From NCBI GenBank assembly GCA_903913865.1, contig CAIWMU010000013.1, positions 1-57,596 of the forward strand: a stretch of 57,596 nt of DNA, in the 5' to 3' direction. Positions 26,541 through 35,378 of the stretch are shown in pieces. Every line of letters starts with the position of its first letter. The stretch's first letter is position 1. Source of the DNA: an uncultured Verrucomicrobia subdivision 3 bacterium. GTDB taxonomy: Bacteria > Verrucomicrobiota > Verrucomicrobiia > Limisphaerales > UBA8199. The position numbers were made by a program, and so were the translations under genes. A model generated the notes under the pieces. That model did not search any database. It saw nothing but the letters and a program-made list of their open reading frames with translations, and was not told where the DNA came from.

Positions 26541-29225
26541 TCAATGCTGCAGAACCCTGTTCTCACCCTTTTGAAGCCTGAACTTCAGAATGGGTCCTTT
26601 TCCGAGTGATTCACCGGTCATGGCATCATGGAATGTGCTTCTGCTGCCGGTGTCGATCGATACCTCTCCATCCTGGGAAGCGTGGAGTGCGATAACCGGG
26701 CCGTTTGCATAGACGTTGCAATCGACATCCGAATAGAGATGAACACCGGCCTTGCGCGCGGCGATCCGGAGCAGATCTGACGTCAACCCCGGTGGCCCCA
26801 CAAACATGGACCATCCATCCGGCGTCTTGCGCAAGGCGACTGCCGCAGAGCCATCAGGGTAGGTGGCGAGCGTTTCTGCGGCCGTGGCATCAGAGGCGCA
26901 GAAGAGCGGGGTGATTGGGGCCTCGACACCAAAGGGGGCTTTCAGGCCCAGTTGGTTGCCGAGGGCGGTGGGGGTGGCCCAGGCCCGGTTTGAGGAGGCG
27001 GGGGTCAGCCGGAATCCGGTGAGTTCCCGCATGGCTTCCGGGGAGGTTTTGTTCCCGTCATGGATGCCCGGGGCATAGCACCAGATGCGGCTGGTTCCAC
27101 GTGTCTGGCGGAGCAGGGTTTTCCTGTCGCTTTCAGAGAGCTGCCATGGATTCAGGAACACATAGAGCTTCGAATGAACACGCCCCTTGAGAACATCATC
27201 CAGCAGGTATTGGCCATAGGGGGCCCCCATGCGCGCGAGCGGGCGGCGCACCTGGTAAATTCCAGGTTCGGTCATGTTCCAGGCCGTGGCGGAGGTCTCG
27301 AGCATGGAATGCTCGTCGAGGACCGCTGCAACCTCAGGCCGGTAGGGAATCGGCTTCTTGAGAAAGACCTGATCCAGTTGCTCGAAGCGTTTCATGTCCT
27401 CCCAGAGCCGCGGGTCATCAAACCATCCGGTCATTCCCAGATCCATCCACCAGGTGGCGATGTTGCGCACGGCAACCTCGGCGACGTTTCGCTGGAGCAT
27501 CAATTTCGTTCCGGCCAGATTGGTTGCCCCATCGAACTGTCCCGGAAAATTCCCGCTGCCGAGATAGGTTCGGGTGTCGTCCTCAAAAAGCCACATCTTG
27601 CCAGCAAGCGCGACGCTCTCGGCTGCCGTCATGGCCGGTGCGCTGCCGCCGATGCCACGGTCAAAGTAGGAGATGGGAGAGCAGAGCACATCAACATCCG
27701 GACTGTCGAGCACACGCCGGAGGGCGTAATGTCCACAGGTGGAGGGTCCCAGTCGAATGGGGCCAAACTCGAAGCCGTAGCCATAGAAAAAGACCACCAG
27801 TTTGTTTCCGTGGGAGGCCTGGCGGACTGCTTTTGCAAGTGTGCAAACCAGGTCCGCCATGGCCTGCTGTTGAAATTCGGCAAAATCGATCAGGGATTTT
27901 TCAGATGCCGGGTCACGCAGGATCCCCCCCTTCGATGATCGGCGCAGGGCAGGGGTGGGGACTTTGGCTGTGTCGATGTGGGCAACCTGATCCCGCCATG
28001 CCGATTGAAGCGCGGCATCGTTCCCATACCTGGCTCGCAGCCAGATGCGCCATTGGGCGGTATCCGCCGGGGCATAGCCATTCAAGCGGTTCTCCCACGT
28101 GTCCTGGTAAAACCATTCACCGGTGTTCTGTCCGCACGGGTGGTAGCCGGCCATGTTACGGGGGAATGTTTTATCAAGGTGCTCGACGAGGGTGGCAACC
28201 CTGGCCGCGGCATCCTGACGGTAAACAGGGGATGCCACAACTGCGTGGTTTTGCTGGGATCCATCCTCCCATGTCATTACATCGTCCGGATGGGCTTTGC
28301 GCCACCATTCCGGTGGATCAGCCCCTAATCTTGGGATCAGCAGAGCATCAGGGTTGGCCTTGATCACCTGTGCACAGGCGTTGTCCACGGAACTCCAATC
28401 GGTTGCGATCCCCGGGGCGGGCCAGGGCATTTCAATGGGGAACGTGACGAAGTTTGCTCCTGCTGAGCCCGCCATCCGGATTTGTGACTCATAGGCTCCG
28501 GGTGGGCCTCCCAGACGGACATAGGTATCCCCGGGGCGGTATAGGGCTGTGATCAGGTCCCGGGCTGGTTCGGCTCTGGCCCAGAGGGTGATACGGTAGT
28601 TGTGGCCTCGAATGATCGGCAGATTCGGGGCATGATAGATGTGCCAGTCCGGCCATTGGCCTGTGGCTGGCTGCCGGATCTGGATGTGCATCCCCGCTGT
28701 TCCGCCCGCACCTGTCCGGGGTTCAATAATCACCTTTCCCACGGTGTTTGCGGGTTCAGGCGGCCAATAGCACCAATCACGCGCAAAGGATTCAGGCCCG
28801 CTCTCAAAGTCGCTTACGGGCGAGATGTCCTGACCGGTGGATGTGTCAACGATGCGGATGTCATCCAAAAACACATCGCCGGGAAGCTGCCCAAACCGGA
28901 AGTGCAGGGTGCCTTTGTCGAGGGAATTATCCTCCGCGATGAACTCGAATTGAATGGCCTGTCCCTTGGGGTCGATATGAATTGGCGTGGATGCCGGGCC
29001 TCCGAAAAACATCCGGGCCCGCACCGGGCGATCATCCACAGTCAACCGGGGGGCGCCGGATCGGGATTCAACACGAACCGCGATGCCTTCGACCGGCTTG
29101 GGTGCCCCGATGGCGGCCATGCAAAGGCTCAGGGCCAGGGAGGCAATCACCAGAGTGGAGCACACCGAGTCCTTGAACAGCCGGGGCGCATGGGGAGTTC
29201 GGTTTGTGGGCGGATGCTTTTTCAA
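26541..29225 (-). CDS. Exported putative beta-galactosidase-like (GH42/clan A) protein
   Basis: Large exported protein, 894 aa, with a basic N-terminus and hydrophobic segment ending near LCMAAIGA. Residues about 50-220 look like a carbohydrate-binding beta-sandwich (FRFGQLPGDVFLDDIRIVD, VSDFESGPESFARDW). The centre (about 230-640) reads as a TIM barrel with GANFVTFPIEMPWP at the start, GQNTGEWFY as a candidate acid/base Glu and MWLFEDDTRTYL as a candidate nucleophile Glu, followed by a flavodoxin-like region (LARMGAPYGQYLLDDVLKG). This is the layout of GH42 and related families, but identity looks low, so the substrate is unknown. It is convergent with fadF and divergent from the next gene. 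Confidence 0.68.
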   Translation of the reverse strand: MKKHPPTNRTPHAPRLFKDSVCSTLVIASLALSLCMAAIGAPKPVEGIAVRVESRSGAPRLTVDDRPVRARMFFGGPASTPIHIDPKGQAIQFEFIAEDNSLDKGTLHFRFGQLPGDVFLDDIRIVDTSTGQDISPVSDFESGPESFARDWCYWPPEPANTVGKVIIEPRTGAGGTAGMHIQIRQPATGQWPDWHIYHAPNLPIIRGHNYRITLWARAEPARDLITALYRPGDTYVRLGGPPGAYESQIRMAGSAGANFVTFPIEMPWPAPGIATDWSSVDNACAQVIKANPDALLIPRLGADPPEWWRKAHPDDVMTWEDGSQQNHAVVASPVYRQDAAARVATLVEHLDKTFPRNMAGYHPCGQNTGEWFYQDTWENRLNGYAPADTAQWRIWLRARYGNDAALQSAWRDQVAHIDTAKVPTPALRRSSKGGILRDPASEKSLIDFAEFQQQAMADLVCTLAKAVRQASHGNKLVVFFYGYGFEFGPIRLGPSTCGHYALRRVLDSPDVDVLCSPISYFDRGIGGSAPAMTAAESVALAGKMWLFEDDTRTYLGSGNFPGQFDGATNLAGTKLMLQRNVAEVAVRNIATWWMDLGMTGWFDDPRLWEDMKRFEQLDQVFLKKPIPYRPEVAAVLDEHSMLETSATAWNMTEPGIYQVRRPLARMGAPYGQYLLDDVLKGRVHSKLYVFLNPWQLSESDRKTLLRQTRGTSRIWCYAPGIHDGNKTSPEAMRELTGFRLTPASSNRAWATPTALGNQLGLKAPFGVEAPITPLFCASDATAAETLATYPDGSAAVALRKTPDGWSMFVGPPGLTSDLLRIAARKAGVHLYSDVDCNVYANGPVIALHASQDGEVSIDTGSRSTFHDAMTGESLGKGPILKFRLQKGENRVLQH

Positions 29226-29405
29226 TGGGGCCGAATATGCAGGATCGGATGCGGATCAGCAAGCGTCGCTGACTTCCGGTTTTCATTCATTCCCGGGTTG
29301 TTGGTTGGGGAGACAAAGATCGTTTGCCAGTTTGAGTTTCCTCCTCCACAACATCCTTGACCCGTGGAGGGGCATCGGGGAATGTGGCGTCGAACTATTC
29401 CACCA

Positions 29406-30734
29406 ATGAAGACCACCGTCACCTTCAGAAATTTGTTCGGGCTGCCCCCCCGGTTCTGGGTCGTCTGTTCCACTCTGCTTCTGGGATTCGGAGCCCTGGC
29501 AACCGCCGGTGCTGAGAGTATTGGGAATCATCCGGCAACGTTTGATTCCCACGGGGTTCTCCTGCCATGGACATCCTGGGGGGATGCCATGGATCGGGAG
29601 GTGAACTGGTATCGGCACTGCCCGGTGGAGAGTGGTTATCCGCGGTTTGTTTACACGACATTCATGGATGGAAATTACGAACCGATGCCCAAGCGGCCCA
29701 GCTTCATCCCGGCAACACAGAACGGCATGGGGATCATCTCCTACTTGAAGTATCACGCCTACAAGCATAGGCGGGATGGTTGGGCGTTGAAGGTCGCGTG
29801 CTACATGGGGGATTACCTGGTGAAGGAGGCGTCCACTCCGGATGAGGGGTTTTATCCCCGGTTTACAAGGTCCACGGGTTGGAGGGCCAAGTTTCCCCAG
29901 CCCCCCGATTGTGGCTCACAGGATGACAGACCTTACGAGGTGGAGCCGGACAAGGGAGGGATTGCCGGATACGCCCTGGTGCTGCTGTGGGAGGAAACAA
30001 AAGAGGACCGATATCTGGCCCAGGCACTTCAAAATGCCCGGGTTCTTGCCACCAACATGGTGCCCGCCACTGCCACAAATTCCCCGTGGCCCTTCCGGGT
30101 TGATTACCGGACCGGCGCGGGGCGTGGAGATGTTTCTGGAAACATGTCTTTTATTTTGCGCTTGTTCGATCGGTTAATCGGGCACGGTTACAAAGAGTTT
30201 GAAGGACCGCGCGAGAAGGTTTGGAGGTGGGTCAAGGATGTGCAAATTCCAAACTTGGCGAAGGACGGGATGCTTTGGGTCCAATTCTTTGAGGATCATC
30301 AGGAGGCGAACAACCAGACCGCCTGGGCACCGCTGAATCTCGCGCGTTACCTTCTGGAGAGCCGGGAGAAGCTGGATCCGGATTGGCGTCAGGACGCCCA
30401 TGCGTTGATCGATTTTACGAACGCCCGATTCACCAGTGTCAGGAATGGGCTGTTGCTATGCGGGGAACAAACGCACGATCTTGAGCCTTGGGGCGGAATC
30501 CTTTCCACCTATGGCGCTGTGCTCGCCATGTATGCCCGGGCAACGGCGACAAGCGAATTCAAGGCAGTCGCATATCAGGCCTTGAACTACAGCCTTTATG
30601 CGGTGAGCGACGATGGGTGCCCCGGGCACCGGGCATCCGATGCCTGCAGGGGTGGATGGCAGGAGGATGCGCATACTGACAAGCTCCACAATGTTCTGGA
30701 TGCCCTGGAAGCCTTCCCGGATTGGGGAAAGTGA
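29406..30734 (+). CDS. Exported protein with probable (alpha/alpha)6 barrel, function unknown
   Basis: 442 aa from the ATG at 29406, chosen because it begins an N-terminal signal (MKTTVTF..., hydrophobic VVCSTLLLGFGALATAGA). The rest is helical with repeated aromatic patterns (NGMGIISYLKYHAYKHRRDG, GIAGYALVLLWEETKEDRYLAQALQNARVLAT, AWAPLNLARYLLE), resembling the toroid barrels of GH88/GH105, AGE epimerases and some lyases. No catalytic signature is certain; conserved-looking acids occur in RPYEVEPDKGG and GGWQEDAHTDK. The neighbours on both sides are exported glycan-active enzymes, which favours a role in glycan breakdown. Upstream codons to 29364 are not needed. Confidence 0.6.
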   Translation: MKTTVTFRNLFGLPPRFWVVCSTLLLGFGALATAGAESIGNHPATFDSHGVLLPWTSWGDAMDREVNWYRHCPVESGYPRFVYTTFMDGNYEPMPKRPSFIPATQNGMGIISYLKYHAYKHRRDGWALKVACYMGDYLVKEASTPDEGFYPRFTRSTGWRAKFPQPPDCGSQDDRPYEVEPDKGGIAGYALVLLWEETKEDRYLAQALQNARVLATNMVPATATNSPWPFRVDYRTGAGRGDVSGNMSFILRLFDRLIGHGYKEFEGPREKVWRWVKDVQIPNLAKDGMLWVQFFEDHQEANNQTAWAPLNLARYLLESREKLDPDWRQDAHALIDFTNARFTSVRNGLLLCGEQTHDLEPWGGILSTYGAVLAMYARATATSEFKAVAYQALNYSLYAVSDDGCPGHRASDACRGGWQEDAHTDKLHNVLDALEAFPDWGK

Positions 30735-30810
30735 GGGGCTCCACAGCATTGAATGGGCAGCCTGTTCAAGGTCCATCACGGGTCCGGGAACCGAAGCCGT
30801 CCATCAGCGA

Positions 30811-32970
30811 TCAGTTCTTTGGCCAGGCGGAGGCGAGCTTGTGGACCTGGAGTTTTGTGAACGTCGCGGTCCCATGCTTCATCTGAATGCTTAGCGTCAG
30901 GTTTTCGGGTTTTGGAATGAACGGCATGGGCACATACGTCAGTCCGTCACTTGCGAAAATCTCCAACCCGGTGCGGTCGCAGAAGATAGTGATCCGCTGC
31001 CTTCCCTGACGGAGCGGGGCGGGGGCCTTGTGACCGTTTACCGACAACTCCTGCTTTGCTGCGTCGTAGATGATGGTGGCGCCACGAACGGTGAGAGTGG
31101 TCTCGCTTGCTGCGCCCGGCTCGAATTCGGCCTGCAGTTCAACCAATTCCGCTGCCATGCCGGAGAGTGGGTTGCCACTTTCGGGATCGAGGGTGCCGGG
31201 CTTGAAGCTTTTTGATGTGGTGTGCAGGGAGTTTAGCTCCCGGACCGGTGTCCAGGTTAGGCGCGGGCCTTCCTGCGTGGTCAGCAGCCGCAGTTCCAGC
31301 GGGATGCTCATGCTTTGGTTGAACGGCATTCCCCGGGTCTCGGTCTGGAACCAGCCAATCTGGATGCGGCGGCCATCGCTTTTGGGGATGTCGCTAAAGG
31401 TTTGGGCGGCGTAGAAGCCCTGTCCTCGGTGCCCGGGAAGTTTTGCGGTTTCAGGGGTGAACGTGGTGCCGTCAAACCGCCCGACCATGTATTCGCTACT
31501 CGCTGCCGTCAGCACCCATTTTTTACGGGTGGCATCGCCATCAACCGGGAGTTCAAAAAAGTCAGGGCACTCGAAAAAGCCATCGGTGCGGCTCATGAGG
31601 GTCCATTGGGTCAGATTCGTGGAGGAGAAGAAATGGATGGTGTGGACTTTGTCCTTTTCGACGTAGAGGGTCATGACCCACTTTTTCGTGGGTGCATGCC
31701 AGATCACTTTGGGGTCCCGGTTGCCGCGGGTGATCTGTCTGACCACGGGGTTGCCATTGTATTTTTTGAAGGCCCGTCCATCCGTGCTGGATGCGATGCA
31801 CTGCACGGTTGGATCACCCTCAGCGGTGTACATCAGCACCAGCGGGGGGTGTTGGGGTGTGCCGAGTCCGCTCGTATTCCTGGCATCGACCACGGCACTT
31901 CCGCTGAACATGAGGCCGAATTTATCCGGGGCGAGCACATCTCCAAGTTCCTTCCAGTGGACCATGTCTCTGCTCACGGCGTGTCCCCAGTGCATATTGC
32001 CCCAGGGCCAGCCGTAGGGGTTGTGCTGGTAGTGGAGGTGATATTCCCCCTTGTAGAACACAAGGCCGTTGGGATCGTTGTTCCAGCCGCGTTTGGATGA
32101 AAAGTGGAACTGGCCCCGGAGTGGCTCCTTATAGAGGTTCTCTGATCCTTGGATGGAATCGCTCTCGTAGATGGAACTCAGCCATTTGGAGTCCTCGCGG
32201 AGCTTATCCACCTGAAGGGTGACCTTTTTGCCGCGCCACTCCCCCATATCCATGAAGGCCCACCAATCTGGTTCGGCGTTGGCGAGTTCGATGTCATTCA
32301 TCACCACCGTGCGCCCATCAATGATGGTTGAAACGGAGCGCCTGGGGGCCCCGTTTTTGATGGGCAGGTTGAGGTAGCGTTTCTGGATCAGGAACTCCCT
32401 GCCGGCACTGGCAACCACTTTTGCCGTCTTGGTGTCGGTCTGGACAATCTGGTCCACGTTGATGTGTCCCCAGCCACCCGTGGCGCTGTCCAGGATTTCA
32501 ATCACGGCCATCTGCCCCGAGAATTCAGCCACATCCCAGGCCTCGGGCCCCAGTGCCTCGCTCCCTCCGGAGCGGTCGTTGGGACCGGTGGCCTGGCGGA
32601 CAACCTTCCCATCAATCAGCAGATTCAGGCACGTCTTTTTGAGGTCCATCCCGCCGCCAATCAGAAAGGAGATGAACCGCCGCTCGATTTTGAAGGGAGG
32701 CGACGTGAGTGTGCCTGTCGTTCCATCCCCACCGTGGAAGGAGTTGACCAGGCCTCGCCCCAAAAACCCATCAACCACCATCTGTCCGGTCAGGGTGCCG
32801 TGGGCCGGTCCCGGGCCGAAAGCCTCGCCGGTGGCCGTCCAGCTACCCCACGAATCCCCCTCAAAGTCATTGATCAGCAAATCGCCACCCGCCCCCCGGC
32901 ACGGTGAGGCGAGTAGAAGGGCCGAGAGCATGGCCAAGGGTTTGAGGATGGTTCCAAACGTAATTTGCAT
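30811..32970 (-). CDS. Exported GH32 fructan hydrolase (levanase/inulinase-like)
   Basis: Predicted exo-acting beta-fructosidase releasing fructose from levan, inulin or sucrose-type linkages, 719 aa. After a signal peptide (cleavage near CRGAGG) there is a beta-sandwich module (about 30-180) seen in some levanases. The GH32 five-bladed propeller starts near 285 and shows all three catalytic sites: nucleophile Asp299 in GWNNDPNG, Asp419 in NRDP and acid/base Glu467 in FECPDFF. A C-terminal beta-sandwich follows. It stands alone, with no fructokinase or transporter near. It is divergent from the second etf pair across 264 bases. Confidence 0.93.
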   Translation of the reverse strand: MQITFGTILKPLAMLSALLLASPCRGAGGDLLINDFEGDSWGSWTATGEAFGPGPAHGTLTGQMVVDGFLGRGLVNSFHGGDGTTGTLTSPPFKIERRFISFLIGGGMDLKKTCLNLLIDGKVVRQATGPNDRSGGSEALGPEAWDVAEFSGQMAVIEILDSATGGWGHINVDQIVQTDTKTAKVVASAGREFLIQKRYLNLPIKNGAPRRSVSTIIDGRTVVMNDIELANAEPDWWAFMDMGEWRGKKVTLQVDKLREDSKWLSSIYESDSIQGSENLYKEPLRGQFHFSSKRGWNNDPNGLVFYKGEYHLHYQHNPYGWPWGNMHWGHAVSRDMVHWKELGDVLAPDKFGLMFSGSAVVDARNTSGLGTPQHPPLVLMYTAEGDPTVQCIASSTDGRAFKKYNGNPVVRQITRGNRDPKVIWHAPTKKWVMTLYVEKDKVHTIHFFSSTNLTQWTLMSRTDGFFECPDFFELPVDGDATRKKWVLTAASSEYMVGRFDGTTFTPETAKLPGHRGQGFYAAQTFSDIPKSDGRRIQIGWFQTETRGMPFNQSMSIPLELRLLTTQEGPRLTWTPVRELNSLHTTSKSFKPGTLDPESGNPLSGMAAELVELQAEFEPGAASETTLTVRGATIIYDAAKQELSVNGHKAPAPLRQGRQRITIFCDRTGLEIFASDGLTYVPMPFIPKPENLTLSIQMKHGTATFTKLQVHKLASAWPKN

Positions 32971-33202
32971 GTAAAACCTTTGATGACATTTGTCCCGGGG
33001 TCAATCCTACGTTTCGCAGGGCAGCCAGTCATGGAAAGGTTCGGTCAGATTGGGAGGCTTGAAAAGGGCTGTGGCCGCGCACCCGACTCACCAAACCGAT
33101 TTCGGTCCGGAAAAATCAGGGAAATCTTGAGAGATTGATGCGCGACAAGAGGTGCCTGGTGTGATGACTTGCAGGAGTCCGACCTACGGAGGAGTGAACA
33201 GG

Positions 33203-33235
33203 ATGATTGACCCGGGGCAGGTGCCTGGGCTTTAA
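33203..33235 (+). CDS. Possible 10-codon leader ORF overlapping the etfB-like start
   Basis: ATG at 33203, preceded by GGAGGAG at 33189-33195, encodes MIDPGQVPGL and its TAA shares one base with the ATG at 33235 (TAATG). The ribosome site is among the best in the window, while the downstream gene has none of its own. Translation coupling from this leader into the etfB-like gene is a reasonable reading; a chance overlap is also possible. Confidence 0.35.
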   Translation: MIDPGQVPGL

Positions 33236-34056
33236 TGGCCGCGCTTATGAGCATATCGTTTCAGATCGTGGTTTGTGGCAGCATCGTTCCCGACCCATTG
33301 CAGACGCTGGAGCCCGTGACGACTCCGGCGGGGCCGGGGTTGAAGAACGAGATGATGCTGCCTGCCGTTCTGGATCCCTGGGCGAGCCACAGCCTCTACG
33401 AGGCGGCAAATCTTGCGAAACAGCATCCGGGATCCAAGGTTTGGCTGGTCAGTCTTGGGCCCAAGGCGAAACTGCAACAGGTGATGATGACTGTGGCGCA
33501 GAAGGCGGCTTTTGAACTTGTGGCCGTGGATGGCAGTGCGAGCGGCTTCTCCGATTCGGCCCAGACGGCCGCCGCCCTGGCGGAGGCAATTCAGGGGATA
33601 CCCGGCCTCGACAAGTCGCGGCTTTTGGTTTTCGGAGGATGGGAGTCCGCCTCAAGGGGAGCCGGTGTGACGATGCAGATGGTGGGGGAGCGGTTGGGCA
33701 TTCAGGACCAGTTCCAGGGAGTGGACCAAATCAAAGTGGAGGCCGATGGCAGCTTTGAAGTGATGGAGCGCGTGGAGGGGGGGCAGCACCAGCTGTCGCG
33801 TTGTGCAGGTGCGCCAGCCCTGCTCGGCTGGGCCACTGGAAATCTGCCGGAGCCCAAGAACAATCCCCAGATCGGAATGATGAACATGCGGACGGTGGCC
33901 CCGGCCTTGCAGAAGGCGAAACCTTTCAAACCGGCCTCCAACGATCTCACTTTCAACTCCATTTCCCTCCCGAAACAGGTGCGCGAGACAAAAATTGTAA
34001 AGGACAAGAGTGCGGATGAAATCGCACGGGAACTGTTGGAGTGGATTCAGCAATAA
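33235..34056 (+). CDS. Divergent electron transfer flavoprotein beta-like protein
   Basis: 273 aa with the ETF adenine-nucleotide fold (FQIVVCGSIVPDPLQTLEP; DPWASHSLYEAANLAKQ; KVWLVSLG). The position that in true EtfB reads GKQAIDDDSNQ is here GGWESASRGAG, so the acidic AMP-binding loop is gone. ATG at 33247 is an alternative start; 33235 is favoured by the TAATG overlap with a small upstream ORF. The C-terminus (SADEIARELLEWIQQ) keeps the arm that wraps around the alpha subunit in ETFs. The alpha-like gene follows after 20 bases and the pair precedes cysHDN. Partner dehydrogenase and cofactor are unknown. Confidence 0.78.
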   Translation: MAALMSISFQIVVCGSIVPDPLQTLEPVTTPAGPGLKNEMMLPAVLDPWASHSLYEAANLAKQHPGSKVWLVSLGPKAKLQQVMMTVAQKAAFELVAVDGSASGFSDSAQTAAALAEAIQGIPGLDKSRLLVFGGWESASRGAGVTMQMVGERLGIQDQFQGVDQIKVEADGSFEVMERVEGGQHQLSRCAGAPALLGWATGNLPEPKNNPQIGMMNMRTVAPALQKAKPFKPASNDLTFNSISLPKQVRETKIVKDKSADEIARELLEWIQQ

Positions 34057-34076
34057 CGGAGCGATTGGAGCAAATC

Positions 34077-35111
34077 ATGGAAAAGATTCTTTTTTTGGCA
34101 TACACACAGGAGGATGGGCTGCTGCCTTCCGCGGCGCTCGAGGCGCTCAGTGCGGCACTTTCCCTCAAATCGGTTTTAGGATCTGCGGAGTTGGTCGTGG
34201 GGCTGGTCGGCGGGGCCGTCCAATCTGCTGCTGACCAGATTGCAGGCTGTGGGGCATCGCGTGTTCTGGGGGTCACGGGGCCGGAGTTCGCCGTATCCCG
34301 TTATTCAACCGATGCCGTGGCTGCGGCGGCGATCTGCAAGGTCGCAGGTGCAACCCTGGTAATCGCGCCGGGGACATCCCGGTGGCAAAGAGTTCTGCCT
34401 GGTGTGGCTCAACGTCTTGGGGGAGTCGCTGACACACATCTGACTCAGGTGGAGGGTGCGGATGGATCCCTCAAGGTGACCAGGTGGTATTACCGCCAGC
34501 GGATGGAAGGGGTCATTCAGCGGCAACAGCGTCCGTGGTTCCTGCTGGTCGATCCCGGCAGTCAACCCGCCTACGCCAAACCGGGTGCAACCGCCGTGGT
34601 GGAACCGGTTGCGGTCGAGTTAAGCCCTGCCCAGATGCGGACTGATTTTAAAGGCTGCCGGGGTGCCGGACAGGATGTGCAGACCATCCGGCCTGAGGCG
34701 AAGCTGCTCTTCGTGGCGGGTGCCGGTTGGACGAAGAAACAGGCCGATGGCCAGCCACATGTGAAGGATGCCGAGGGATTGATTTTGAATTTTCTCAAGG
34801 CTTCCCGGGCCTCACTGGGCAGCAGCAAGTCCCTGGTGGATCTCGGGGGAGAGGGAGAGGCTGTTCTCTCATTTCTCACCCATCTGAACCAGATCGGTCA
34901 AACCGGATCGACTCCACGGCATGCCAAGGGGCTTTCAACCTGCTGCCACGGGGAGGAACCCCATGCAGTCGGGTGGCGCTTCATCAATGAGCGGCGGGCG
35001 ATCAACCTTGATGCCAATTGCGGGTGGGCCAGAGGCAAGGCGGACGTGCTTTATGTGGCCGATGCGTTTGCAGTAGTCAGCAAGTTGAATGCTCTGCTGA
35101 CTGCTGGTTGA
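34077..35111 (+). CDS. Divergent electron transfer flavoprotein alpha-like protein
   Basis: 344 aa from the ATG at 34077 (preceded by GGAGC), giving the family-like start MEKILFLAYTQEDG. The C-terminal FAD domain is recognisable: KSLVDLG, QIGQTG at 272-277, then INLDAN and ADVLYVADAFAVVSKL. However the segment that in EtfA reads GISGAIQH is replaced by STCCHGEEPHAVGW, with Cys289-Cys290, and the API motif after the Asp is replaced by CGWARG (Cys315). FAD binding is therefore uncertain or altered. It is co-transcribed with the beta-like gene. A link to sulfur metabolism is suggested only by the neighbouring cysHDN genes. Confidence 0.78.
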   Translation: MEKILFLAYTQEDGLLPSAALEALSAALSLKSVLGSAELVVGLVGGAVQSAADQIAGCGASRVLGVTGPEFAVSRYSTDAVAAAAICKVAGATLVIAPGTSRWQRVLPGVAQRLGGVADTHLTQVEGADGSLKVTRWYYRQRMEGVIQRQQRPWFLLVDPGSQPAYAKPGATAVVEPVAVELSPAQMRTDFKGCRGAGQDVQTIRPEAKLLFVAGAGWTKKQADGQPHVKDAEGLILNFLKASRASLGSSKSLVDLGGEGEAVLSFLTHLNQIGQTGSTPRHAKGLSTCCHGEEPHAVGWRFINERRAINLDANCGWARGKADVLYVADAFAVVSKLNALLTAG

Positions 35112-35325
35112 TGGCCGACGGTGCAATTGAAGCCCAGGGGAGGGAGACTCCTTGGGCATCCCCGGGGGGATATCTCGACTCCATGCCCTGCGGCAGCGCT
35201 GTTGCTTCAGGAATCCCTACCTTTGTCATGTCCATTCGTGTCCTGTTCAGGCGGATGAAACTCCCGGAGTGGACACCGAATGTTGGTGTGGGGGGACGCA
35301 TGCGTTGCGGCAGGATCGGGTTTAT

Positions 35326-35354
35326 TTGACAAGGGGATCAGGCGGGGATAAAAT
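35326..35354 (+). promoter_or_regulatory. Strong sigma-70-type promoter of cysHDN
   Basis: Perfect -35 TTGACA at 35326-35331, 17-base spacer, -10 TAAAAT at 35349-35354. Transcription would start about 35361, 18 bases before the cysH ATG. This separates the sulfate genes from the etf-like pair. It is the best-scoring promoter I found in the window. Confidence 0.75.
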
Positions 35355-35357
35355 GTA

Positions 35358-35369
35358 ACTAAGATTAGT
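35358..35369 (+). promoter_or_regulatory. Inverted repeat at the cysHDN transcription start
   Basis: ACTAA-GA-TTAGT, five-base arms with a two-base spacer, placed four bases after the -10 box and over the expected start of transcription. Such a position suits a repressor responding to sulfur supply. The regulator is not in the window, and a 5-bp arm could be chance. Confidence 0.35.
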
Positions 35370-35378
35370 AGGTAACTT

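Noticed and set aside
35112-35325. Possible riboswitch upstream of cysH
   Set aside because: Short GC-rich inverted repeats are present (for example ATCCCC/GGGGAT near 35158-35171), but nothing matches known SAM or other sulfur riboswitch cores, and the mapped-looking promoter lies downstream of them.
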